From the NCBI RefSeq assembly GCF_011082085.1, contig NZ_CP041063.1, forward strand, positions 3,892,001-3,956,000: DNA of 64,000 bases, read 5' to 3'. Position numbers and translations under genes: made by a program. Of this stretch, positions 10,601 to 18,457 are shown piece by piece. The stretch's first letter is position 1. Each line of letters opens with the position of its first letter. The notes beneath the pieces were generated by a model that saw nothing but the letters and a program-made list of their open reading frames with translations, searched no databases and was not told where the DNA came from. Source of the DNA: Bacillus sp. Cs-700 (lineage in GTDB: Bacteria > Bacillota > Bacilli > Bacillales > Guptibacillaceae).

Positions 10601-11039
10601 TGCATACCATGCTGCTTTGTATAGATATGTTGAACCAATCAGTGTTACACCATTTGCTTCCAGAGCTCGTGACCGTGGACTTGCAGCTGTTTTAGTATCA
10701 ATGCTTCGACTTGGGTACTCCGAATTAACTAATAATTCAGGTGCAAACAACATTGGAAAAGTAAATGCTTTATCTGAAGATATTATCAAAGTATTTCTGG
10801 ACAGAGCTAATAAAATGGATATTAGGATTGAGGAGGTTGAACATCACTTGAACCAACTCATGGATAACTGGGAAGAAGATTCAAGTAAAAGTAAATTAAT
10901 TTATCATAAGTACAAAATAGAGAATGAATCTAACCTTCTATATCAAATAGGTGAACCTGAAACAAAAGGCACTTACAAGACACCAAACTCTATGAGAGAT
11001 GTAGAGCCAGCTGCAGGAATTTACATTAGAAAGGATTGA
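7698..11039 (+). CDS. DISARM helicase DrmA
   Basis: This 1113-residue superfamily 2 helicase-like protein matches DrmA in length, domain order and position. The Walker A sequence FPTGGGKTEAY lies near residue 425, a DExH-type motif II (IQDELHLISGPLG) near 687, a motif III STATIK near 728, and a motif VI-like QSTSRVGRR near 935. Cysteine pairs (CPWCG near 551 and a second set near 585) probably form a zinc ribbon inside the helicase core. An AGGGAGG ribosome binding site precedes ATG 7698. In DISARM, DrmA works with DrmB to recognise and block incoming phage DNA while the methyltransferase marks host DNA. The stop is 7 bases before drmB. Confidence 0.9.
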   Translation: MGKQNEVREKLLDRLRYELIGPGEEYETISNAPLQKYLAGILWPMKSSVASDQDENEVIHGRDTSKEAIETIAPLAKAMNPSAIGVSFLVDNNHPQISVNVELGMYEEGADSNWNRKPFELKNFPIDLAKDIGEKRVARIPLKDVTEDNKQRENIQIEWLVRAYKNSYAVSMFLVNRYIQETDQHKIDHLCVFQPKLTINSKEVNSFMVRNAFAANEKGFQDQDTKSNELLYRNEGVYAVGHNIAVKWEKIDEEVSKAGFLETEIIPAHEIPMVIPPDWTKGGTLDMNKLGAMTVPSEIKKALSPLLNEYGKWIKERRKEIDVVIEARHKDTADLHMQNCENSLKRMWEGLELIVKNQNVFDSFIFANLVMANQRAHTEAIEKGKALSHVKSEWRPFQIAFFLQNIKGVIDPTSNDREVADLLWFPTGGGKTEAYLGLAAFTLGYRRLSIVKNFRTDVGVSVIMRYTLRLLTIQQFQRATAMICACEEIRKSAPEKWGSTIFRIGLWVGQNSVPNKYDDAKNALKVKEDSILRSTNSYNYQSKGTPIQLVSCPWCGSKLVDDKNNPKVFLTTYKRKDKQRRVLIQCPNKECSFHKSNSSGEGLPVLVTDEEIYRLLPDMVIGTVDKFARMPWEPKIQNLFGKVKGEIDNWGFVSHGGSQEEQKNIRNVTGNLEINNRTPVHPPNLIIQDELHLISGPLGTMVGLYETAVDYLTSVDIDGENIGPKVIASTATIKNADKQINGLYTRDTQIFPSPGLSHTDSFFAKQRPIEEMPGRMYVGVFAPGRSMKTSQLRIYANLLSSVTAMEEVYVSDSLDPYQTLVGYFNSIRELGGAVRLIEDDVPARMNTLQKQFGEEKKYKFIRRELDRDVPELTSRIDSGKIPELLDRLSQPFSKNGDLAPVDVLLASNMISVGVDVPRLGLMVVNGQPKTTAEFIQSTSRVGRRYPGLIITAYNWARPRDISHYEEFYAYHAALYRYVEPISVTPFASRARDRGLAAVLVSMLRLGYSELTNNSGANNIGKVNALSEDIIKVFLDRANKMDIRIEEVEHHLNQLMDNWEEDSSKSKLIYHKYKIENESNLLYQIGEPETKGTYKTPNSMRDVEPAAGIYIRKD

Positions 11040-11046
11040 TTATTCC

Positions 11047-12843
11047 ATGAGCAAAAAAATTGGCGAACTTAGACCCAGTCAATTTATTACCACATTCGGT
11101 CCAGGTTCAATAGTAGACCTTCCAGACTATTCAGTAATAATTGCAGGAATTGATAAATGGGATAGTTTTGATGTTTCAAAATCTAACTCTATTGATGAGC
11201 CGAGATTAAAAAGAAAAATTAATATTAACCAGATCAAATCAATACCTACAAATAAGAATAGAGAATTCGGTACTATACCCGCCTACCGTTTCCCTGAATA
11301 TCATGTGTGCCCTCATTGTAGAAAGCTTGGAAAGTATAGTGGAAGAGAATTTATTGAAGAAGATGGTGTTCTCTACTGTAAGAATCCCGATAATCAAAAT
11401 GGCGCATGCCCAAAAGTGAAAACACATCCAGTTCGTTTTATTACTACATGTAAAAAAGGACATATTAATGATTTTCCTTGGGGGATGTACGTTCACCAAA
11501 AAGGTGAATACGATCCGAAAAAATGCAAGTTGTATTTAAAAGACGAAGGGAAAACTGGCTCATTAAAGGATCTTGTAGTTTTTTGCGCTTTATGTGATAA
11601 ACAACGTTCAATGAGTGAAGCATTTATGAACAATAAAATTCTAGGTAGTTGCAGTGGAAGACGACCATGGTTACGTGACTATGAAGAATGTAGTAATGAA
11701 AAAGAAATATTATTAAGAGGAGCTTCAAATATTTACTTTTCTTCGGTTGAAAGCTCTATCGTCATCCCAAATCCAGTAAACGAAGATTTAGAAGAATTTG
11801 TTAAGAATAATATAGATTTTACTGATGAAGATTTGATCAATAATCGTGAAGAATTTAATATTGTTAAAAAAAGGGATCCGGATATAAAAAGGATCGGCCT
11901 AGAAAAGGTATGGAACATCATACAAAAGTTAAAAAAGGGGAAAAGCGACTCCAACGTAGACTTAAAAACCCCTGAATATAATGCATTATTAACGGAACAT
12001 CATAACTACGAAGGCATCGATTTTGAATTAGAAGTGGAAGGCGTACCAAATAGATATAGTGATTTTCTTTCTAATTTAGTACGGGTAAAAAGGCTAAAAG
12101 AGGTAATCGTATTAAAAGGCTTTACTAGAGTACAACCTTTACCCGATCTTACTTCCAGACTATCAAATGAATCGGATGATAATCAGGAAGTTTCCGATTC
12201 AGATCAAGTTCAATTAGCTCCATTGAGTACTGAGAGACTTGGCTGGCTACCAGGGGTAGAGACTTATGGGGAGGGAATTTTCCTTACAATAAATAATGAA
12301 AAATTAATTAAGTGGGAGAGCGATAATGAAGATTATGGTAAAGGGATGGAAAGGGCACATAAAAAAATCTTTAAGGATAGAAAACTTCCAGATGAGGCTA
12401 TACCTCAATTCCCTGGACTGAGGTATGTATTACTTCACACGCTTTCACATGCATTAATAAGAGAATTAACAATGCACTCAGGATATTCTTCTTCATCCTT
12501 AAAAGAACGAATTTATTCTGATTCAGAGAACGGTATGGCTGGCATTCTAATATACACTTCTACTGTTGACTCAGAGGGGAGTCTTGGTGGACTGGTTGAG
12601 CTCGGAAAGAAAGAAAAGTTCGAATCTATTCTAGCTCGGTCCTTATCATCTGCGAACTATTGTTCAGGTGATCCTCAGTGTGCTGAAAATGATGCTGATA
12701 AATTAATAGATATAAATGGAGCTGCATGTCATAGTTGTATGCTTGTAGCAGAAACATCCTGTGAAAAGTCTAATCGGTATCTTGATCGTTCTTTATTAGT
12801 TAAAACTGTAGCCAATCAGAATAGGGAATTTTTTAATGTCTAA
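11047..12843 (+). CDS. DISARM protein DrmB (DUF1998)
   Basis: This 598-residue protein begins with ELRPSQFITTFGPGSIVDLP, the signature N-terminus of DrmB. It ends in a DUF1998 domain (LLHTLSHALIRELTMHSGYS near residue 461; CHSCMLVAETSCEK near 561). Several CxxC-type clusters (CPHC near 88, CKKGH near 135, CALC near 180) suggest structural zinc. DrmB forms a complex with DrmA in characterised systems. The gene overlaps drmC by 8 bases, so it is translationally coupled. The upstream Shine-Dalgarno (AAGGA) is weak, consistent with coupling to drmA as well. Confidence 0.9.
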   Translation: MSKKIGELRPSQFITTFGPGSIVDLPDYSVIIAGIDKWDSFDVSKSNSIDEPRLKRKININQIKSIPTNKNREFGTIPAYRFPEYHVCPHCRKLGKYSGREFIEEDGVLYCKNPDNQNGACPKVKTHPVRFITTCKKGHINDFPWGMYVHQKGEYDPKKCKLYLKDEGKTGSLKDLVVFCALCDKQRSMSEAFMNNKILGSCSGRRPWLRDYEECSNEKEILLRGASNIYFSSVESSIVIPNPVNEDLEEFVKNNIDFTDEDLINNREEFNIVKKRDPDIKRIGLEKVWNIIQKLKKGKSDSNVDLKTPEYNALLTEHHNYEGIDFELEVEGVPNRYSDFLSNLVRVKRLKEVIVLKGFTRVQPLPDLTSRLSNESDDNQEVSDSDQVQLAPLSTERLGWLPGVETYGEGIFLTINNEKLIKWESDNEDYGKGMERAHKKIFKDRKLPDEAIPQFPGLRYVLLHTLSHALIRELTMHSGYSSSSLKERIYSDSENGMAGILIYTSTVDSEGSLGGLVELGKKEKFESILARSLSSANYCSGDPQCAENDADKLIDINGAACHSCMLVAETSCEKSNRYLDRSLLVKTVANQNREFFNV

Positions 12844-13621
12844 TAAGTTACAGGATAAAATTGTTCATTTTGTATCAATATGTGTTTCTACAAATAGTGA
12901 TCATTTTGTTGAGAGGTTCATTAATTTTATTGGTAAGACAGAAATATCGAGTGATCATTCAAACTGGCAAAATAAAATGAAATTACCATTTGACCTAGAA
13001 TATTTTACTTTTGAAATTCAGAAAGAGGCTGATTCATTAAAAGTTTCTTCTTATGAATTACAGCGTTACTTAGAAATCGCTTATAAAATGGCTAGGTATC
13101 AGATAGAATTACAACCCAGAATTTCTCCGGTATGGACAGGACCATCTTTTAGTAATGGAATTATAAACCTCAATACTTATAACACTGTCTTGCATTTGAT
13201 AGAATCAGCAAAGGAAGAAGTATTTATCGTTGGTTATAATTTTTCCTTTAAAGATGAATCAATTCGAAAATTGCTAAGAAGTATTGAAAATGCTGTGGAG
13301 AGAAACTGTAGAGTTAATATTCTCGTGAATGATATGGAGAAAAATTTTGAGGAGATTATGACTCATTGGAAGAAAGAACAGTATCAATTAAATTTGTATC
13401 ATTGGAAAGGTTCAGAAGGAGAAGACTTTACCAGCCTTCATGCCAAACTTGTAATTATTGATCAACAAAAATTATTGCTCACGTCTGCAAATTTTTCATA
13501 TCATGGTTTTCACAAGAATATCGAAACCGGAGTAGTTATTGAGAATCATGGAATTTCAAGAGATATATGGAAGCAATATCATTTGTTAATGAAAGATAAT
13601 CAAATGAAAAAGGCCTATTAA
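12836..13621 (+). CDS. DISARM phospholipase D-like protein DrmC
   Basis: This 261-residue protein carries a single HKD motif in its C-terminal half (HAKLVIID, His near residue 202), followed by TSANFSYHG. This is the PLD-superfamily arrangement found in DrmC. One HKD motif per chain means that the active nuclease or phosphodiesterase would be a dimer. The first 90 residues are helical and unassigned. The start overlaps the end of drmB by 8 bases. DrmC was reported as dispensable for some class 2 protection, so its exact contribution is uncertain. Confidence 0.85.
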   Translation: MSNKLQDKIVHFVSICVSTNSDHFVERFINFIGKTEISSDHSNWQNKMKLPFDLEYFTFEIQKEADSLKVSSYELQRYLEIAYKMARYQIELQPRISPVWTGPSFSNGIINLNTYNTVLHLIESAKEEVFIVGYNFSFKDESIRKLLRSIENAVERNCRVNILVNDMEKNFEEIMTHWKKEQYQLNLYHWKGSEGEDFTSLHAKLVIIDQQKLLLTSANFSYHGFHKNIETGVVIENHGISRDIWKQYHLLMKDNQMKKAY

Positions 13622-13717
13622 ATTAAACCAATTTCTAGCTGGAAAATGTAGTATCAATATTAGGACATGCGTATTAAGACTAATTGATATTCAAGCTGTA
13701 ATTGTTCTATACTATTG

Positions 13718-13746
13718 GAGATAGGTAGAGTCCTATCTCTTTTTTG
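13718..13746 (+). terminator. rho-independent terminator after drmC
   Basis: GAGATAGG (13718-13725) pairs with CCTATCTC (13732-13739) and is followed directly by a run of T residues. It ends the drmABC transcript, so the methyltransferase gene downstream needs its own promoter. Confidence 0.85.
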
Positions 13747-13798
13747 TGTAAACATCTTTCATGAACTATCTTCCACCATTAGAATTATGGTGAGGATT

Positions 13799-13840
13799 TT
13801 GAACATATTACACTAATTTTTGATATAATTGATTCAATTA
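13799..13840 (+). promoter_or_regulatory. drmMII promoter with overlapping palindrome
   Basis: A -10 TATAAT is at 13824-13829. The best -35 candidate is TTGAAC at 13799-13804, with a long 19-base spacer. A perfect 15-bp palindrome, TAATTGATTCAATTA (13826-13840), overlaps the -10 box and the probable transcription start. This is the classic position of a repressor operator. The methyltransferase itself or an unlinked regulator could bind it. Separate control of the methylase would let the host protect its DNA before the restriction arm acts. Confidence 0.5.
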
Positions 13841-13866
13841 GTAGTTAGTAAAGGGAAGTAATAAAC

Positions 13867-15312
13867 ATGGATAATTTAAAAGTTTTAGACTTATTTGCAG
13901 GTGGCGGTGGTTTTTCTACGGGTTTTCTTGCTGCGAAACATTCAAACATAAAATTTGAATTAGCAGGTGCTCTAGAGATTGATCCAGATGCCTGTCTTAC
14001 TCTAATTAGTCATCATGGTGAAGATAAAGTCATTGATGGTGACATAACAGATCCAATAATAAAAGAGGAAGTTATTAAACGGTGTTCAAAGGTAGATGTT
14101 ATCATCGGTGGTCCACCCTGTCAGACGTTTTCACTTGCAGGTCCTGCACGTTCGGGAAAAAAAGAAATGAGAGAAAAATTACGCGAAGATCCTCGCAATA
14201 TGCTGTACAGTCATTTTTTTGATCTTGTAGGTAAAATAAAACCTTCATTCGTAGTGTTTGAAAACGTAGAAGGAATGGCTTCAAAAAAGGCTGAATCCGA
14301 TATATCAGATAAACAACGAGCGGTAATTGATTTAGTTTGTGAAGATCTAAAAGAGCTTGGTTACAAAACTGAGCTAACCCCCACAATAGAAACAGGGCTT
14401 GCTGCAGAGTATCAGGTATTAAACTCAGCAGATTATGGAGTACCCCAGTACCGACGTAGAATTATCATTATTGCCAATAAAATAGACATACCAAATCCAA
14501 TACCTAAAAAAACACATGGTGAAGGCTGTCAACCTCATTTAACAGTAAAAGATGCTATAGGAGGTTTACCTGTTCGATTACCGAAAATTAATCCACATGG
14601 AATGCCTTCTCTGAAAAATATGGATGTTATTATTGCAAACTATAAAAAGTCTATTGACCTTTTTAGAAAAGCAATTGAAAAAAGTATCGATGATGATCCA
14701 GTATATGCAGAATTTTCACCCTGGTTTAAAAAAGAATGTCGCAGGCTCAGTAAGGTACAAGAAAACCATTTTCAATTGCTGAAAGAATTTTTTGTGACTT
14801 ATAATATGAGACTTGAGGAAGTTGAAAGGAACTATCCACCACTTTCTTCAGGTACCAACCATACGTCCAGGATGCATAATTTTAGAGACATTATTATTTT
14901 CATTCTAACTAAGCCAGGTAGTAATTCAGCAAAATTTATTAACGAAAAAAGAAAAGAAGACTACAGTAGGTTACTAAGTGATCTTTATCCCTATTCGCGT
15001 GATAAACATAAAGACACATATGTGAAGCATAGCTGGAATAAGCCCTCCTATACCATTCTTGCACATATGGAGAAAGATGGGCTGAAATTTATACATCCTG
15101 AACAACCGAGGACGTATACACCATATGAAGCTTCTCTACTGCAATCATTTCCAAAAGATTTCACATTTAGTGGTGGAAGAAATGCTCAGTATCGTCAAAT
15201 CGGCAATGCTGTTCCACCTATGATGGCAAAAGCAATAGGTGAAGCCATTTTGGAAGCTATACATGAAAATAAAGTTGATGTTCTAACAAATAAACCGTAT
15301 GAAAGAGTTTAA
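13867..15312 (+). CDS. DISARM C5-cytosine DNA methyltransferase DrmMII
   Basis: This 481-residue protein has the C5-methyltransferase motif series in order: motif I LDLFAGGGGFSTGF near residue 7, motif IV GGPPCQTFS with the catalytic Cys near 85, motif VI FENVEGM near 133, motif VIII VPQYRRRII near 192, a long target-recognition region of about 230-410, and motif X QIGNAVPPMMAKAIG near 444. In class 2 DISARM this enzyme methylates host DNA as the self mark. Its sequence target cannot be read here. It has a separate promoter and is followed by a mismatch glycosylase after 36 bases. Confidence 0.9.
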   Translation: MDNLKVLDLFAGGGGFSTGFLAAKHSNIKFELAGALEIDPDACLTLISHHGEDKVIDGDITDPIIKEEVIKRCSKVDVIIGGPPCQTFSLAGPARSGKKEMREKLREDPRNMLYSHFFDLVGKIKPSFVVFENVEGMASKKAESDISDKQRAVIDLVCEDLKELGYKTELTPTIETGLAAEYQVLNSADYGVPQYRRRIIIIANKIDIPNPIPKKTHGEGCQPHLTVKDAIGGLPVRLPKINPHGMPSLKNMDVIIANYKKSIDLFRKAIEKSIDDDPVYAEFSPWFKKECRRLSKVQENHFQLLKEFFVTYNMRLEEVERNYPPLSSGTNHTSRMHNFRDIIIFILTKPGSNSAKFINEKRKEDYSRLLSDLYPYSRDKHKDTYVKHSWNKPSYTILAHMEKDGLKFIHPEQPRTYTPYEASLLQSFPKDFTFSGGRNAQYRQIGNAVPPMMAKAIGEAILEAIHENKVDVLTNKPYERV

Positions 15313-15327
15313 TCTTCATACGGTTTA
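15291..15327. terminator. hairpin spanning the drmMII stop codon
   Basis: TAAACCGTATGAA (15291-15303) and TTCATACGGTTTA (15315-15327) form a perfect 13-bp stem with an 11-nt loop containing the TAA stop. There is no T tract, so it is a weak terminator, an mRNA-stabilising hairpin or an attenuator between drmMII and the glycosylase. Confidence 0.45.
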
Positions 15328-15348
15328 TTGATTAAGGTGCGATAAAAG

Positions 15349-15999
15349 ATGAAATTTGAGATAACTAGTAAAAAGGTGAATACAATACAGCTTGAAATTA
15401 CTCGATGGGGTGAAATTCACTTTTCGAAATTCCCCTGGCGTGATACTGACAATCTCTGGCATGCCTTAGTAGCTGAGATTATGCTTCAACGTACAAATGC
15501 TCATCAAGTTATACCGGCCTACCTTAAATTTATCGAAAATTATGAATCCCCTTACAGCTATTTGTCTGATCAATCAAGCAATGTATTTGAAAATTTAGGA
15601 TTAAGATGGAGAGAAAAAGTGCTGAAAAACTTAGCTATCGAACTTACTAATCTCGGTTTTATTCCTGAAGAAAAACAAGAATTATTAAACTTGCCTGGAG
15701 TTGGAGATTATATTGCAGCAGCCTATCGTTCTTTACATTTAAATAATCCTGACACCATCATTGATAGTAATGTAGTGAGGTTATATGGGAGACTTTTTGG
15801 ATTTAAAACTACTCCTGAAACTAGAAGGAAACAATTGTTTAAAGAACTGGCAGAAAGGATGACTCCGGATAGCGATCATCGTCTTTATAACTACGGAATG
15901 ATTGATTTAACTAGAGAGATTTGTAAATACAAACCAGATTGTAAAGTTTGCCCCCTGCAGTCTGAGTGTAAGTATTATAAAACACAAATGACTAATTGA
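15349..15999 (+). CDS. MIG/MutY-like HhH-GPD DNA glycosylase
   Basis: This 216-residue helix-hairpin-helix glycosylase has AEIMLQRTNAHQV (Glu43) in the MutY/MIG position, the hairpin LPGVGDY with Tyr121 where endonuclease III has its lysine, and the catalytic Asp139 in IIDSNVVRL. Cys192, Cys198, Cys201 and Cys207 form the iron-sulphur site. The first spacing is C-x5-C rather than the usual C-x6-C. It lacks the C-terminal MutT-like domain of housekeeping MutY (about 360 residues). In Methanothermobacter the related MIG thymine glycosylase is encoded beside a cytosine methylase and repairs T:G produced by 5-methylcytosine deamination. Its place right after drmMII suggests the same job. Confidence 0.75.
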   Translation: MKFEITSKKVNTIQLEITRWGEIHFSKFPWRDTDNLWHALVAEIMLQRTNAHQVIPAYLKFIENYESPYSYLSDQSSNVFENLGLRWREKVLKNLAIELTNLGFIPEEKQELLNLPGVGDYIAAAYRSLHLNNPDTIIDSNVVRLYGRLFGFKTTPETRRKQLFKELAERMTPDSDHRLYNYGMIDLTREICKYKPDCKVCPLQSECKYYKTQMTN

Positions 16000-16012
16000 T
16001 CGGAGGATCTAT

Positions 16013-16336
16013 ATGCCTACTTACAACAAACTAGTAAGAGACCGCATTCCGGAAATTATTCGTTTAAACGGCAACAAGTTCAATACTAGAATTCTAGATG
16101 AAGATGAGTACAAGGAAGAACTGCAGCTAAAACTAAAAGAAGAACTCCAAGAGTATTTTGAAGCAATGGAAGATAGTCACGCGGTTGAAGAGCTGGCTGA
16201 TATGCTGGAGCTGATCTATTCGTTAGTGGAGGTGCATCATTCTTCTTTTGATGAACTGGAAGAAGTACGTAGAGAGAAAAGAGAAGTGCGCGGGGGATTT
16301 GATGAACGGGTTTACTTGATTGATGTAGAAGATTAA
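16013..16336 (+). CDS. MazG-like nucleotide pyrophosphohydrolase
   Basis: This 107-residue all-helical protein begins TYNKLVRDRIPEIIR, the hallmark of the small MazG-like / phosphoribosyl-ATP pyrophosphohydrolase family. It has the acidic EELxE...EELADxxE metal-binding helices (KEELQEYFEAM and EELADMLELIY). Members hydrolyse nucleoside triphosphates or non-canonical nucleotides to the monophosphate. GGAGG precedes ATG 16013, 13 bases after the glycosylase, so it may share its transcript. A house-cleaning role beside a repair enzyme is plausible, and HisE function is unlikely without his genes. Confidence 0.75.
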   Translation: MPTYNKLVRDRIPEIIRLNGNKFNTRILDEDEYKEELQLKLKEELQEYFEAMEDSHAVEELADMLELIYSLVEVHHSSFDELEEVRREKREVRGGFDERVYLIDVED

Positions 16337-16347
16337 ACAAAGTAAAC

Positions 16348-16383
16348 AAAACGAGCACTCTTCAGTGGAGTGCTCGTTTCTTT
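16348..16383. terminator. bidirectional terminator between convergent genes
   Basis: AAACGAGCACTC pairs with GAGTGCTCGTTT around a 7-nt loop, with T-rich or A-rich flanks on both sides. It separates the plus-strand pyrophosphohydrolase from the minus-strand nuclease-like gene. Confidence 0.8.
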
Positions 16384-17293
16384 AGCTAATATCATAGCTC
16401 ATATGAATGTATCGTTTCGCTTTCTCAAAATCTTCATCGTTGTAAATGGTTAGTTCCAGATCACCGGTGCCGTAGTGACCGATGTTGCGAACATCTCTAC
16501 TAAACTGATCTTCTAATGTGATTGTATCTGGATCAATTTTCAGATAGAGCACGATCTTGCCGTTCTGGGGATGTACTTCCAAACATACGAAATTTTTGAT
16601 TCGCTTAAATGCTATGTAATATTTCAATGTCTTCATCTGAACGTCATCGCCTAAGGCCATCATATAAGACTTAATCGCTTCAAACCGATCTTGTAGCTCA
16701 GTTGTGGATTGTCCGAGATAATCACTGACGGTTTTGTATGCGATTTGCTTGGTACTGTTTGATGAGGTTGATAGCTCGATAGTTTGAGCTGTTGTTGCAT
16801 TAACAAGGTCCAACAAGATAAAGCCGTCATGATAGTGCTTGTATTGATAGAGCTCTATGTTTCGATTAATTTGTTGAACGGCATGTTCATCGTATTTCGT
16901 GAAGCCGCCTGCAATACAAAGAAGACGTGGACTACTCCAATCAATGGCATCAGCTAATGTACTACCATACCTCCGCATGACCATTAATTCAAACTCCGCT
17001 TTGTGATCAAGCAACCAGTCCAAATAAAACAACCCCTGGTTAATGACATTCTCATTAATTGCTCGTTTGTATTCAATAATAACTGGCGCGTTGTTTTCAT
17101 CGATACCCAATGTGTCAATTCTGCCAGCATGCTTTTTCCCCGTTGTATACTCGGAGGCAAGAAAACGTACACCTAAGAACGTTTCTAAATGTTGCTCCAT
17201 AATTTCTTGTAAAGATTTTTCTACTGAAACCGACTGCCCTTCTAGTTCAGTAACGGATTCAGTACCCAACTTAAATAATTTAATGTCTCCCAA
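16382..17293 (-). CDS. PD-(D/E)XK nuclease-like protein with DUF5655-type C-terminus
   Basis: I place the start at TTG 17293, directly after a GGAGGTG ribosome binding site, giving 303 residues beginning MGDIKLFKLG. An upstream ATG (17332) adds 13 residues that look non-native. The core GRIDTLGID followed by VIIEYKR is the D...ExK pattern of restriction-type nucleases. The C-terminal 100 residues (YYIAFKRIKNFVCLEVHP, then YLKIDPDT) match DUF5655-type domains. Proteins of this kind are seen in many Bacteria as predicted endonucleases, often near restriction genes. The biological substrate is unknown. Confidence 0.7.
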   Translation of the reverse strand: MGDIKLFKLGTESVTELEGQSVSVEKSLQEIMEQHLETFLGVRFLASEYTTGKKHAGRIDTLGIDENNAPVIIEYKRAINENVINQGLFYLDWLLDHKAEFELMVMRRYGSTLADAIDWSSPRLLCIAGGFTKYDEHAVQQINRNIELYQYKHYHDGFILLDLVNATTAQTIELSTSSNSTKQIAYKTVSDYLGQSTTELQDRFEAIKSYMMALGDDVQMKTLKYYIAFKRIKNFVCLEVHPQNGKIVLYLKIDPDTITLEDQFSRDVRNIGHYGTGDLELTIYNDEDFEKAKRYIHMSYDIS

Positions 17294-17443
17294 CGCTTTC
17301 ACCTCCAGCGTTATTATAGCATTCCATGTCATCCAGAACTTCCCATGATCCTATGTTTATCTTAACTTATCAATGAAAGATGATATAATTTTAGTAATGG
17401 TAGATTCATCCATAATCATCTTACACAACTAGGAGTTTTTCCA

Positions 17444-18322
17444 ATGAACGAACATACTTTAAAAGAAACAATAAAAACACTAAGCATCTGGAAAAAAGGC
17501 AATCAGCGTGCCCCGCATAAACCCCTTTTATTGCTTTATACACTTGCCAGGTTGCAAAGCGATAAGTCACAGTTCATTCCATATAAAGAAGTGAAAGAAA
17601 AATTAACGAGTCTCTTAATTGAGTTTGGCCCTAAGCGAAAGTCCTATCATCCTGAAGAGCCATTTGTAAGGTTAAAGCATGATGGGATATGGAAGTTGCG
17701 AACAACTTTGGAGCTCGATACTCGAAATCCTAATAATCGATTATTATTAGATCATCATGTAAGTGGTGGATTTACTGATGAAGTCTATCATTTGTTAAAA
17801 GATAACCATCAGCTTTTATGTGAGATAGCAGATATACTACTTCGGAATCACTTTCCAGAAACGTTGCATGAGGATATTCTAGCTCATGTTGGACTGGATC
17901 TAGAGTATAAAGGCAAGCGTTCCAGAGATCCTTACTTCCGAGAAAGAATCCTTAAAGCCTATGAATATAGCTGTGCGATTTGTGGGTTTAATGTTCGACT
18001 TGGAGACAAGCTTGTTGGCGTGGAAGCAGCGCATATTAAATGGCATCAGGCTGGAGGCCCGGATGTTGAAAACAATGGTTTTGCGCTATGTTCCATGCAT
18101 CATAAACTGTTTGATCGAGGGGTCTTTACGTTGTCAGAGGAGAATACGTTTCTAGTAGCTGAGCAGGCACACGGGACAAGCGGTTTTCAAGAGTGGCTGC
18201 TACAATTTCATGGAAAGGATATCCGTCGTCCGATTCATCCTGATTACTTGCCAGAGGATCGTTTTTTGAACTGGCATGTGAGAGAAGTATTTAAGGGGCC
18301 AGAACGGTACTATACAATTTAA
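17444..18322 (+). CDS. SBD-HNH modification-dependent restriction endonuclease
   Basis: This 292-residue protein has an N-terminal sulphur-binding-domain signature (RAPHKPLLLLYTLARLQ) and a C-terminal HNH nuclease: CAICG near residue 176, AAHIKWHQAGG near 197, and NNGFALCSMHHKLFDRG. It matches the phosphorothioated-DNA-binding restriction endonucleases (ScoMcrA-like, type IV). These cut DNA carrying phosphorothioate links, and some also act on 5-methylcytosine. AGGAG precedes ATG 17444. No dnd genes are in the window, so the enzyme would act against modified incoming DNA. Its coexistence with DrmMII requires that host methylated sites escape it. Confidence 0.8.
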   Translation: MNEHTLKETIKTLSIWKKGNQRAPHKPLLLLYTLARLQSDKSQFIPYKEVKEKLTSLLIEFGPKRKSYHPEEPFVRLKHDGIWKLRTTLELDTRNPNNRLLLDHHVSGGFTDEVYHLLKDNHQLLCEIADILLRNHFPETLHEDILAHVGLDLEYKGKRSRDPYFRERILKAYEYSCAICGFNVRLGDKLVGVEAAHIKWHQAGGPDVENNGFALCSMHHKLFDRGVFTLSEENTFLVAEQAHGTSGFQEWLLQFHGKDIRRPIHPDYLPEDRFLNWHVREVFKGPERYYTI

Positions 18323-18457
18323 TGTGAGATACTCCATATTTTTAATAGAATCTTTTGAAGTTCATTCTATAACTAGTAAGAAAATACTAGATATGTATTG
18401 AATACTTTTCCCTTTTACCCCATAATTTAACTAACGATGGGGAAGGGAAGCGGGGAT

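Noticed and set aside
9116-10789. Minus-strand ORFs inside drmA
   Set aside because: They are shadows of the intact drmA reading frame and have no ribosome binding sites.
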